Of a stretch of DNA of 64,000 nt, positions 43,273 to 50,759 are shown piece by piece. The stretch lies in NCBI GenBank assembly GCA_022791135.1, contig JAAVYM010000051.1, positions 1-64,000 on the forward strand. Reading direction: 5' to 3'. Under the pieces are notes generated by a model. The model saw only the letters and a list, made by a program, of their open reading frames with translations, had not been told where the DNA came from and searched no databases. Positions within the stretch are counted from its first letter, which is position 1. Each line of letters begins with the position of its first letter. Made by a program: the position numbers and the translations under genes. The stretch is from Oscillibacter sp. GTDB taxonomy: Bacteria > Bacillota > Clostridia > Oscillospirales > Oscillospiraceae.

Positions 43273-44055
43273 TCACCATTTTTGCATCGAACCGGCATCA
43301 ACGCTGGAGTCCATCTCCGGAGGGTAACCCACGGCGGCGCGAAGGCCGTCGTCCACCGTTTTCCAGTCCACCTCCAGGGTGATGTGCAGGGTTTCCTTGT
43401 AAGCATAGACCACGCACAGTGTGCCGCTGCCCGTCAGGCGGAAGACGGCGACGTAGCTGCCGTCGGCATGCAGCGGCTCACACTCCAGCCCCAGGCTGTC
43501 CAGGAAAGCCGCGCCGATGGTCTCCGCCCGGGCGGAAAAATCCCAGAGCAGCTCCGACGTCAGCTCCAGCGCCAGAATCCGGCCCGACTCCCCGTCCAGG
43601 TACAAGCCAAGACTCCCTCCCGTCTTGTTGTCGTAAGATTCCAGCGCCGCGAAGGCCGCGCTGGACAGGTCCTGCTGGTCCCGGAGATAGAGAACGCTGC
43701 CTTGAAAATCGCTGTACAGCGTGTCGGCGTGCTCCGGCAGGACCTCCAGCGCCACCAGCCGCTGGAGGTCCGTCCGGGCCTGAGCGGACAGCTCCGCCAG
43801 CTTCTCCTCCTCCGGCTCCTGGCCCACGATGGTGAGAAAGTTGGGAACGGACTGGTACTGGGCCAGCAGCCACACCCGCCCCGGCAGCTCCGGGGGCTTG
43901 GAGGGAAAGTTGTTGTCCGCCGTCAGGGGTTCGGCGTGGACCGTCTCGGCGAGCCTGCCGTCCTCCAGGGTGGACAGCCGCAGCGGCAGCAGTGACAGCG
44001 CCGCCACCGTCAGGGCCGTCAGGATGGGGAAGAGCCAGTTTTTCCAGTTTCCCAC
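43273..44055 (-). CDS. Membrane-anchored extracytoplasmic protein of unknown function
   Basis: 260 residues, starting at GTG 44055 with AAAGGAGG 9 nt upstream and overlapping the 3' end of the kinase gene by 37 nt. One membrane helix at about 7-27, the rest outside. The exported part has an alternating alpha/beta pattern (DGESGRILALELTSELL; LHITLEVDWKTVDDGL) but no family I can name. It lies between the histidine kinase and VanY in the same operon, so it may be a signal-modulating or wall-acting partner. No catalytic motif is obvious. Confidence 0.75.
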   Translation of the reverse strand: MGNWKNWLFPILTALTVAALSLLPLRLSTLEDGRLAETVHAEPLTADNNFPSKPPELPGRVWLLAQYQSVPNFLTIVGQEPEEEKLAELSAQARTDLQRLVALEVLPEHADTLYSDFQGSVLYLRDQQDLSSAAFAALESYDNKTGGSLGLYLDGESGRILALELTSELLWDFSARAETIGAAFLDSLGLECEPLHADGSYVAVFRLTGSGTLCVVYAYKETLHITLEVDWKTVDDGLRAAVGYPPEMDSSVDAGSMQKW

Positions 44056-45470
44056 GGCGCGCCGCCTCCTTTCAAATGCACCCGGGCGCAGGTCCCCTGG
44101 CCGGGCTGGCTCTCCAGCTCCAGCCTTCCGCCGTGGAGCAGGGCGATGCGGCGGCACAGCGCCAGCCCCAGCCCCGCGCCGCCCTGCGCCCTGGCCCGGG
44201 ACTTATCCACCATGTAAAACGCCTCCGTCACCCGTTCCAGCTCCTCCGCCGGGATGCCCTTGCCCTGGTCCGTCACCTGGATGCGGCAGCCGCCCTCCTC
44301 GGAAAAGCCCTCCAGCAGGACCTCCCCGCCGTTGTCCATGGCCTTCCGGGCATTGTCCAGCAAGTTTACGCAGACGCTCTCCATCAGGTCCGGCTCCATC
44401 AACGCCAGGACGCTCTGGCTCCGGACCGTGAGGCGGATCCCGGCCTGGGCCAGGGGCGGCTCCATGGCCCCGGCCACCCGGCGCAAAAAGCCATCCAGGG
44501 GCACGGGGCGGAGGGGGAAGTCCTCCCGCTCCAGGACGATGAGGTCCAGCAGCTTCCGGCTCAGGGCCTCCAGGCGGCGGCCCTCACCGAAGATATACCC
44601 GGCGCTCTCCCGGACCTGCTCCTCCGTGGCCGGGCGGGAGCGGAGGAGGTCCGCGTAGCCAATGATCGAGGTCAGGGGCGTCTTGATCTCGTGGGCAAAG
44701 CTGCCGATAAAATCCTCCTGCCGCCGGGCGGCGGCCCGCAGCTCCGCGACCTGCCGCTGGATGCGCAGGGCCATGACGTTGAAGTCCGCCGACAGCTGGG
44801 CGATCTCGTCGTCCCCGTCCACCCGGACCCGCTGGCTGAGGTCCCCCTCGGCCATTCGCCGGGCGGCGGCGGAGAGGCGGGCCAGGGGCCGGACCAGCAT
44901 GGCGGCGACGGCCAGGGACAAGATCCCCACCGCCGCGGTGAGGGCCAGCAGCAGGGAAAAAAAGCTCCGGTACTGCTCCGCCCGGTCCTGGAACAGCCCG
45001 CTGACCTCCCGGCAGTTCTCCAGGTACAAAATGCCGTCCTCCAGAGCCAGGGGGCTGGCGGCGTGGAGGTAGATCCGCCCGTCCCGCAGGGCCTTCATCA
45101 CCCAGCCCCGCTGTCCGGCGGGCAGCGCGGCGGTGAGGTCCGCCGCCTCCACCGGCAAAACGCCGCTGCCGCCCAGGGCGTTTCCCTCCTCGTCGCTGAG
45201 GCGGAAGGAGACCGTTCGCCCCTGGCCGGTGGTGATGGTGATGCCGCCGGCGGCCTTGGCCAGCTCCCAGCGGCTGTAGAGGGGGTTGAACGCCAATTCC
45301 TGAGCGAGGGCAAAGCGGAGGAGGTCGTTTTCCTCGTACAGCGACGATACCTCCCGATCCAGGGAGGCGCGGAACTGCGAGCCGATCAGGGCATAGCCCC
45401 CGGCGGAGCAGGCTAGGGCCGTGATGAGGACCATGCTGCAAAACAGCTTCCAAAACAGCTTCATCGCCAT
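44019..45470 (-). CDS. Sensor histidine kinase
   Basis: 483 residues: membrane helix at about 9-30, extracellular domain of ~130 residues, second helix (about 168-190), HAMP (about 190-243), HisKA with SFAHEIKTPLTSIIGY (H about 257) and HATPase (NLLDNARKAMD; DQGKGIP; GGAGLGLALC). Pairs with the OmpR-type regulator 60 nt upstream. Two starts are close together (45470 and 45464); the second has better spacing from AAAGGAG. By context it senses a wall-related signal and controls the VanY gene downstream, resembling VanS/VanR logic without van ligase genes. Confidence 0.93.
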   Translation of the reverse strand: MAMKLFWKLFCSMVLITALACSAGGYALIGSQFRASLDREVSSLYEENDLLRFALAQELAFNPLYSRWELAKAAGGITITTGQGRTVSFRLSDEEGNALGGSGVLPVEAADLTAALPAGQRGWVMKALRDGRIYLHAASPLALEDGILYLENCREVSGLFQDRAEQYRSFFSLLLALTAAVGILSLAVAAMLVRPLARLSAAARRMAEGDLSQRVRVDGDDEIAQLSADFNVMALRIQRQVAELRAAARRQEDFIGSFAHEIKTPLTSIIGYADLLRSRPATEEQVRESAGYIFGEGRRLEALSRKLLDLIVLEREDFPLRPVPLDGFLRRVAGAMEPPLAQAGIRLTVRSQSVLALMEPDLMESVCVNLLDNARKAMDNGGEVLLEGFSEEGGCRIQVTDQGKGIPAEELERVTEAFYMVDKSRARAQGGAGLGLALCRRIALLHGGRLELESQPGQGTCARVHLKGGGAPWETGKTGSSPS

Positions 45471-45530
45471 CTCTCCTTTGCCTCCGGGGGCGGTCCCGGC
45501 GCCCGTTTCCCGCCGCGGCGGGCGGGGCGG

Positions 45531-46187
45531 TTATATCTCCAGGCGGTAGCCCACCTTATAGACCGCCACCAGCCGGTTTTCCAGCCCCAGCTTTCTCCGC
45601 ATCCGCTGGATATGAAGGTCCACCGTCCGGCTGTCTCCCAGGAACTCCTCTCCCCAGACCTTTTCGTAAATGCGGTCCCGGTAAAGGGCGATGTTCTTGT
45701 TCTGCACAAAGAGCAGCAGCAGGTCATACTCCTTGGCGGTCAGCGCCACGGGAACGCCGTTTTTCCGCACAACGCGGCTGGCCGTGTCGATTTCGATGTC
45801 CGGCGGCAGGGTGAGGACCCGCCCCGTCTTCCCGCAGCGGCGCAGGACGGTCTCCACCCGCGCCAGCAGCTCCATCAGTTCAAAGGGCTTGACAATATAG
45901 TCCTCCGCCCCCAGGCGGAGGCCCTTCACCCGCTCCTCCAGCTGCCCCTTGGCGGTGAGGAAGATCACGGGGACCTCCAGGCTCTTGCAGTACTCCAGGA
46001 CCTCATATCCGTCGGCCTTGGGCAGCATGATGTCCAGCAGCGCCAGGTCGAAGGGCCGTGACTCCAGCAGATCCGCCGCCGCCCCGCCGTCGGCGGCCCA
46101 GGCGCAGCGGTAGCCCGCCCCCTCCAGGGCGGTCCGGATGAGGTTGGCGATGGGGGCCTCATCCTCGGCGATCAAGATCTTGTTCAT
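45531..46187 (-). CDS. OmpR/PhoB family response regulator
   Basis: 218 residues: receiver domain (IAEDEAPIANL acidic pocket, LLDIMLPKADG with the phospho-Asp about 52, FLTAKG, VKPFELMELLARV) and a C-terminal winged helix (about 125-216; LTAKEYDLLLLFVQN, a DRIYEKVWGEEF region, VDLHIQRMRRKLG). The ATG has GGGAGG 9 nt upstream. First gene of the operon regulator-kinase-unknown-VanY; its promoter in the 46188-46417 gap was not recognised by eye. Confidence 0.95.
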   Translation of the reverse strand: MNKILIAEDEAPIANLIRTALEGAGYRCAWAADGGAAADLLESRPFDLALLDIMLPKADGYEVLEYCKSLEVPVIFLTAKGQLEERVKGLRLGAEDYIVKPFELMELLARVETVLRRCGKTGRVLTLPPDIEIDTASRVVRKNGVPVALTAKEYDLLLLFVQNKNIALYRDRIYEKVWGEEFLGDSRTVDLHIQRMRRKLGLENRLVAVYKVGYRLEI

Positions 46188-46417
46188 AAAGGCTGCCTCC
46201 CTCGATTTCGAATCGGTTCCAAAACCGGCGGAACGCCGGGGCGGGGCGGATAATCCCCCCAGGCGGATTGCAGGCCGGAACCGTCAAAGCACCGGCGAAG
46301 CGGCGTCCGGCGGGGTTCCGGTCAGACGTATACCCGCATAGGAGTCTGCCATAGTTTGCCGTCATTTTTGCATCACAGGTCCCATCGGAGGGCCAACGGC
46401 ACCTGTGCCGGAAAAAC

Positions 46418-46451
46418 AGCGCCGTCAGGACCATTCATTCCTGACGGCGCT
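46418..46451 (-). terminator. Terminator of the FapA-family gene
   Basis: 13-bp perfect stem (46418-46430 with 46439-46451), followed on the minus strand by GTTTTTCC, 25 nt after the stop codon. Confidence 0.88.
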
Positions 46452-46475
46452 TCGCCGCGCAAAGCGGATAGAACC

Positions 46476-48065
46476 CTATTTTAACAATATCCGGTTTTCC
46501 TCAACATGGATGTTGCAGTTTTCCTCGATCGTGGTAATTTCCTCCGTCAGCCGGCCGATCTGGACATCCAGAAACGGGTGCAGCTTCTCGCACCGTATGC
46601 GCCCCCTGCTCTTCCTGTCCAGCGCCCGGTTCACAATTTTCAGCTCCGCCGCCAGGGCTTCCCGCCGCTCGATATAGAGTTCCCGCTGTTCCATGAGCCG
46701 TTCCAGCAGCGTTTTCTCCTCGTCTGAAATTCGGTTGCCCTTCCTTTTCAAGAGGACAATGGGGTCCCACAGCTTTTCAAAGGTCGACTGCACCTCTGCC
46801 AGTTCCTCTTTAATCCGCTTCCACGACTCCGGAATGTGCGGGGGATAGCCCACCGAAAACTGGCTGCGGCCCCCCGCCAGGTTTCCAATCCGCAAGCACA
46901 GGATGCTGTCTCCCGCCCGTATCAGGCTGTCCACAATCATCCCGCGCCCGCTCATAACGTAAACCGTACCGCCGCAGTGGATTGTGCTGTTCAGGATTGT
47001 CTCCGCGATTACGCTGGTCCCGGCCTCGACCTCCGCTCCCTCCAGCGCGGGGGACTGCACCTGACAGGCCGCTGATAAAGCGGTCTTTCCCCTGGTTCCA
47101 TAAATGCCTTTTTGAACCCGGATGGTCCCGCCTGTAGACGTCACGCGGGCCTGCCCGATTTTCCCGTTGATTACGACATCGCCCGAAGCCACCACATCGA
47201 CTCCGCCGTCTACGTTCCCGCCTATATAGAGATTGCCCGAAATTTGTAGCGTCCCCTGGAAGTTGTCCAAATCGCCGTCGATAATCTTCTGCTCATGAAT
47301 GCAGAACCGGTCGTTTTCAATATAGAGGATTCCGTCCACGCTCGCCGTGAGCGCCTGTCCGCCCCGCTCAATGGCGGTGTGTTCCCCCTGGGGCACAAAG
47401 GCGCTGACAGCCTCCGGGCAAGGAAGCTCCTGCCCCGTTACGTCCATGCCGTTCATCCCCGCCCGCGGGGGCCTTATCAGGCAGATGGCGGTTCCTTTTC
47501 GGATGGGCTGAAGCTGGACATCCTGCCCAAAATCGACCTGGCTGCCATCCTGCACCTCCAGGCGCATATTTTTGCGCCGTTGGAAAAGTTCTGTTACCTT
47601 TCCATCTTCTCCGGCCTGGGGCGGCTTCCCCCGCGCCACGGGGAATATGTGAAGATACCCAAGCGCGAACTCCCTCTGAATTTCGTCCTCCAAAACGCCG
47701 TAACTGATGCCCTCGTAATACATATCCCCCAGAAACTCCTCCAGGGTGATCTCTTCCCCGTCGTTCTCCGGCGGAATCAGGCATGCATAAGCGCTCATCC
47801 GGTCCTTCGACAAGAAAAACCTCGCTTCGGCTTTTATGGAATCCGGCCTGTCCAGCGCCTTTTTATACCGGGTCCTGCACACTTCCTTCAAAGCCCAGAC
47901 AAAATCCTCCACGGTTTCGCCGTCATCCGGATATTGCGCTTTCGCCTCTTTGCCAGTTGCATCCAGCGCTGAAAACATCTTCCTGTAAGGAGTGGAGGGA
48001 AACGATTTCTTTTCCTGCTCGCCTGTTCCTTTTGGAACAAAACGATCAAAAATCGACACAGTCAT
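46476..48065 (-). CDS. FapA (DUF342) family protein
   Basis: 529 residues. An N-terminal segment (about 1-150), then the DUF342 beta-helix: LQPIRKGTAICLIRPPRAGMNGMDVTG, repeated ISGNLYIGGNVDGGVDVVASGDVVI and GKIGQA turns (about 180-400), and a C-terminal coiled coil (about 405-510; EELAEVQSTFEKLW, AALAAELKIVNRALD). The family is widespread in Bacillota and Proteobacteria, often near motility or polar-localisation genes; activity is not established. ATG 48065 (AAAAGG at 6 nt) is preferred to TTG 48083. Monocistronic with its own promoter and terminator. Confidence 0.85.
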   Translation of the reverse strand: MTVSIFDRFVPKGTGEQEKKSFPSTPYRKMFSALDATGKEAKAQYPDDGETVEDFVWALKEVCRTRYKKALDRPDSIKAEARFFLSKDRMSAYACLIPPENDGEEITLEEFLGDMYYEGISYGVLEDEIQREFALGYLHIFPVARGKPPQAGEDGKVTELFQRRKNMRLEVQDGSQVDFGQDVQLQPIRKGTAICLIRPPRAGMNGMDVTGQELPCPEAVSAFVPQGEHTAIERGGQALTASVDGILYIENDRFCIHEQKIIDGDLDNFQGTLQISGNLYIGGNVDGGVDVVASGDVVINGKIGQARVTSTGGTIRVQKGIYGTRGKTALSAACQVQSPALEGAEVEAGTSVIAETILNSTIHCGGTVYVMSGRGMIVDSLIRAGDSILCLRIGNLAGGRSQFSVGYPPHIPESWKRIKEELAEVQSTFEKLWDPIVLLKRKGNRISDEEKTLLERLMEQRELYIERREALAAELKIVNRALDRKSRGRIRCEKLHPFLDVQIGRLTEEITTIEENCNIHVEENRILLK

Positions 48066-48145
48066 CTCCTGCCTTTTCTCCAAATCTTGTATGGATACCC
48101 GCTTCCTGCAAGCTGCGGCAACCTGCTCCCATATTCAGTTTTTAC

Positions 48146-48174
48146 ATTGTATCATTCTTACGGAAAATTATCAA
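48146..48174 (-). promoter_or_regulatory. Sigma-A promoter of the FapA-family gene
   Basis: Minus-strand TTGATA (48174-48169), 17-nt spacer, TACAAT (48151-48146). Confidence 0.75.
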
Positions 48175-48424
48175 GTATTATTCCACCATCGCTTTCTGTC
48201 TTTCCCGGGACATGATTTTCCATCCTGCCGGGGCCGGAAATCCGGCTTTTTTGTATTGCCGGAGGGCTTCCCCGTTCCCCCGTGTCCGGCGGACTACCGT
48301 CCAGGGACGGTATGGATAACCTGCATAGCAGTTTTAGGCCTCGGGAAACCCGCCCTGGCAAGCGGCGCAACACCGCGGACTCATGAGAGCGCTGTTCCAC
48401 TATCCGGAGTACGCCGCATATGAG

Positions 48425-48462
48425 AACGCTCCCCCGCATTCCGGAAAATGCAGGGGAGCGTT
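48425..48462 (-). terminator. Terminator of the thioredoxin-rhodanese operon
   Basis: 16-nt arms with one mismatch (48425-48440 and 48447-48462). It resembles the terminator at 35613-35644 (shared GCTCCCC-GCATT core), which also closes a thioredoxin operon. Confidence 0.75.
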
Positions 48463-48546
48463 TTGGGACCTTTTCGCCTTGCCGCAAGCCGCAGCGAGTC
48501 CTGCCGGGCAAACGCCCTCGCCGCCATGCCGGAAGGGGCGCGCCTT

Positions 48547-48867
48547 TCAGCGTTCTACCTCTCCCGCGTAGGCGGCGATGCCGCCAATGTTTTTCGCATT
48601 CACATAGCCCATCTGAGCCAGCAGCTCCACCGCCTGGCGGCTTCTCGCGCCGCTATGGCAGTAGACGAACAAGGGCGTATCCTTCCCGGCGGGGACGCTT
48701 TCCTCCCCACCCAGGGATTGCAGAGGCGCGTTGATGCTGCCGGGGATATGGCCCTCCCGGTATTCCTGCGGCGTGCGCACGTCCAGCAGAACCGCACCGG
48801 GAACCGCGTCATATTCTGCGACGCCTTGGTTAATATCGGGGCCTTTTAAAAAATCGAGAAATCCCAT
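48547..48867 (-). CDS. Single-domain rhodanese
   Basis: 106 residues: AVLLDVRTPQEYREGHIPGSINAPL and the active loop CHSGARSRQAV, where the cysteine carries a persulfide. Such proteins move sulfane sulfur between donors and acceptors. It is 12 nt after thioredoxin copy 2. In the other thioredoxin operon the same function is present as the C-terminal domain of the CoADR-RHD protein, so each thioredoxin copy is paired with one rhodanese. Confidence 0.94.
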   Translation of the reverse strand: MGFLDFLKGPDINQGVAEYDAVPGAVLLDVRTPQEYREGHIPGSINAPLQSLGGEESVPAGKDTPLFVYCHSGARSRQAVELLAQMGYVNAKNIGGIAAYAGEVER

Positions 48868-48879
48868 AGCGGCGCCTCC

Positions 48880-49185
48880 TTACAGCAGGGCGAGAATCTG
48901 GCTCTTGGGCCGCGCGCCTACCGCCTGATTCACGACCTTGCCGTCCTTCATCACCACCAGGGCCGGAATGCTCATCACGCCGAACCGGCCTGCCAGCTCC
49001 GGCTGTTCGTCCACGTTGACCTTTCCCACCTTGATGTCGGGCCGCTCCGCCGCGATCTCCTCCACCACAGGGGCCACCATGCGGCACGGTCCGCACCACG
49101 ACGCCCAGAAGTCCAGTAAAACGGGGCGGTCCGCCTTCAAAACTTCCTCCTGAAAATTTACCTGAGTGATGTTGACAACAGACAT
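48880..49185 (-). CDS. trxA: Thioredoxin, copy 2
   Basis: 101 residues with WASWCGPCRM, 93 of 101 residues identical to copy 1 at 37358-37663. Differences cluster at the ends (positions 4, 9, 16, 18, 20, 75, 84, 92). DNA identity is nearly complete through the middle and into the sequence just after the stop codon. GGAGGA precedes the ATG. It is cotranscribed with the rhodanese and probably with the ferredoxin pair upstream (142 nt gap). Confidence 0.96.
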   Translation of the reverse strand: MSVVNITQVNFQEEVLKADRPVLLDFWASWCGPCRMVAPVVEEIAAERPDIKVGKVNVDEQPELAGRFGVMSIPALVVMKDGKVVNQAVGARPKSQILALL

Positions 49186-49327
49186 GATTCGTCCTCCTTA
49201 TCATATGTTATAACTCTATGATGCCCAAAGCCTCGCCCTTATTTCGTAATAATAGGAATACTGCTATTGGATTGAAGCCGGTTTGCCCGCCGCTGTAACC
49301 GGTGGCAAGCGCAGAACACGGCGGATA

Positions 49328-49933
49328 TCACTTCTGAACTTCAAGTTCGCAAGCAACCTTCTCCTCCCGGTTTTTGACCTTGCAAATCAGCTGCGTCATG
49401 GTTCCCATGGGGCAGTAAACGCACCAGCTGCGGGGCTTGAACAGGACCATGGTGATTAAACCGAGAACTGTGGAAGTCAGCATGACGCTGTAAAATCCGA
49501 AGGCAAACTGCGCCACGCCCGGGTGGAGCCACGTTCCGTGATAAGCCCAGTTCCACGGCAGCTTCCATGTCCAAAGCAGGGTTACGGCCTGCTTCAACTC
49601 CCGGGTCCCTGCAAAGACCAGATAGGTGTTCCAGAGCATCTGAAAGAACATGATGAAGAAGAAAATCAAAAACCCATAACGGAACGCCTTGCTCTTCATC
49701 CACTTCGGAATATCCTTTTTTCGGGACAGGCCGAACCGGCCGCCCAGCAGGGCGAAGAGCTGGCCTCTGCCGCAGTAGCGGTTGCAATAACCTTTCGTTC
49801 CGCCGGCAATGGAGATAATCAGCGGAATGAAGAAGCACAGCAGACCCGCCCACGCAAACAGGATATTGAAAAATCCCAGGAGCAAATAGGTCAATGAAAC
49901 TATCCAGAGTTCATCATACCAATGCTTCTTCAT
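49328..49933 (-). CDS. Membrane protein with two cysteine motifs, NapH/NosR-like 4Fe-4S binding
   Basis: 201 residues with about four or five membrane helices. It has a cytosolic CNRYCGRGQLF motif after helix 2 and a C-terminal WCVYCPMGTMTQLIC motif, the CxxC-x-G pattern of the polyferredoxin/NapH/CcoG-like membrane group. It may pass electrons between the soluble ferredoxin encoded upstream and the membrane. Its ATG overlaps the ferredoxin stop by 4 nt (ATGA). In-frame codons before 49933 belong to the ferredoxin region and are not used. Confidence 0.85.
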   Translation of the reverse strand: MKKHWYDELWIVSLTYLLLGFFNILFAWAGLLCFFIPLIISIAGGTKGYCNRYCGRGQLFALLGGRFGLSRKKDIPKWMKSKAFRYGFLIFFFIMFFQMLWNTYLVFAGTRELKQAVTLLWTWKLPWNWAYHGTWLHPGVAQFAFGFYSVMLTSTVLGLITMVLFKPRSWCVYCPMGTMTQLICKVKNREEKVACELEVQK

Positions 49934-50142
49934 GCCTGCACCTCCTGAATGGCAATGACGGACGCGGGACATTCCCTCGCACATTTCCCGCACCCCACGC
50001 AGCGCTCCCGGTCAACCCTGGCCGCAACGCCCCTGAAAACGGAGATGGCTCCAAACGGGCACACCTTCACGCAGCAGCCGCAGGCAACACAGGAATCCGC
50101 GTCAACAAACGCCTTCCGCTTTTTTCTTGTTTTCGTTTCCAT
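49930..50142 (-). CDS. 2[4Fe-4S] ferredoxin-type protein
   Basis: 70 residues with two clusters: CVACGCCVKVCPFG and CVGCGKCARECP, the full eight-cysteine CxxCxxCxxxCP pattern. A small electron carrier in the cytosol. AGGAGG lies 8 nt before the ATG; a longer upstream frame is rejected because it is Cys/Arg-rich non-family sequence crossing the promoter. First gene of a probable redox operon: ferredoxin, Fe-S membrane protein, thioredoxin, rhodanese. Confidence 0.92.
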   Translation of the reverse strand: METKTRKKRKAFVDADSCVACGCCVKVCPFGAISVFRGVAARVDRERCVGCGKCARECPASVIAIQEVQA

Positions 50143-50170
50143 GCAATGACCTCCTGGATTTGATGAGGCT

Positions 50171-50212
50171 ATGATACCGGAAAAGGCCCCTTGCTGCTGT
50201 GATAAAGTCACA
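50171..50212 (-). promoter_or_regulatory. Crp/Fnr-type operator and -10 element upstream of the ferredoxin operon
   Basis: TGTGATAAAGTCACA (50198-50212) is a TGTGA-N5-TCACA palindrome. It shares the right half and flank (GTCACAAAGA) with the site before trxA copy 1. A minus-strand TATCAT -10 box lies at 50176-50171, giving a palindrome centre about 41 nt before the predicted start, the same geometry as the other site. Confidence 0.75.
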
Positions 50213-50261
50213 AAGACACGCCCGGCAAACCTGACGCCGGAGCCTGGCCGCCAACAAGGAC

Positions 50262-50299
50262 AAAAACTGCGCCGGCAGGAGCGAGAACTCCAGCCGGCG
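50262..50299 (-). terminator. Terminator of the methylase/TRD-MazF operon
   Basis: Perfect CGCCGGC stem (50270-50276 with 50293-50299) with inner GGAG/CTCC pairing, followed on the minus strand by CAGTTTTTG. It closes the two-gene unit. Confidence 0.8.
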
Positions 50300-50411
50300 T
50301 GTGTTTTCAGCCGCTTCATCCAGTTTCGGCAGGGCTTCCCCGGCGAAATGCAGGCAGAAAAGCGTTTTTTTGCCGGATATCCTCCAAATAGCACTCCAGC
50401 TTGCCCGCATT

Positions 50412-50759
50412 TCAGGCCACTTCCAACTGATGCCGGATTGCCTGTTCAAGCTCCGCCATTTTCTCAGAATGCATCAGGGTCCCCACCCGAAAGCACAGGC
50501 GCGCCTTAGACACGGTGGTCAGCTGTTCCGCCAGGGCAACGCTCTCCTTCCTCAGCCCAAACCCGGAAACCGGCACATGGCATCGCATGGGCGGCTTCGC
50601 GGAAGAGGTCAGCGGCACCACCGTGACGATGCCTGAGCCGCGGTTGGTCTGGTCGCTGCTGACAATGATCACCGGATGCTGGCCCCGCAGTACGTTCCCC
50701 TCGCCCCAACGCAGGTTGGCTATCCAGATATCACCCCTGCGCGTGCTGATTTTTTTCAT
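50412..50759 (-). CDS. MazF/PemK family endoribonuclease toxin
   Basis: 115 residues of the MazF/CcdB fold: RRGDIWIANL, GQHPVIIVSSDQTN with the conserved Arg just before (RGQHP), VVPLTSS with the catalytic-type Thr/Ser, LRKESVALAEQLTTV and a C-terminal helix. Active members cut mRNA at short sites. The ATG overlaps the stop of the upstream gene by 4 nt. No small MazE-like antitoxin gene is present on either side; the only partner is the 591-residue methylase-like/TRD protein. The key residues look intact, so it is probably active. Confidence 0.9.
   Translation of the reverse strand: MKKISTRRGDIWIANLRWGEGNVLRGQHPVIIVSSDQTNRGSGIVTVVPLTSSAKPPMRCHVPVSGFGLRKESVALAEQLTTVSKARLCFRVGTLMHSEKMAELEQAIRHQLEVA

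Larger units (their letters stand above)
48084..48546. other. Intergenic region upstream of the FapA-family gene
   Basis: Holds the FapA promoter and the rhodanese terminator. Between them (48180-48420) I see no gene or named element. Confidence 0.45.

Noticed and set aside
49993-50394. Longer ferredoxin reading frame starting at 50394
   Set aside because: The extra 84 codons are Arg/Cys-rich without family match and run across the Crp/Fnr site, -10 box and mazF terminator.
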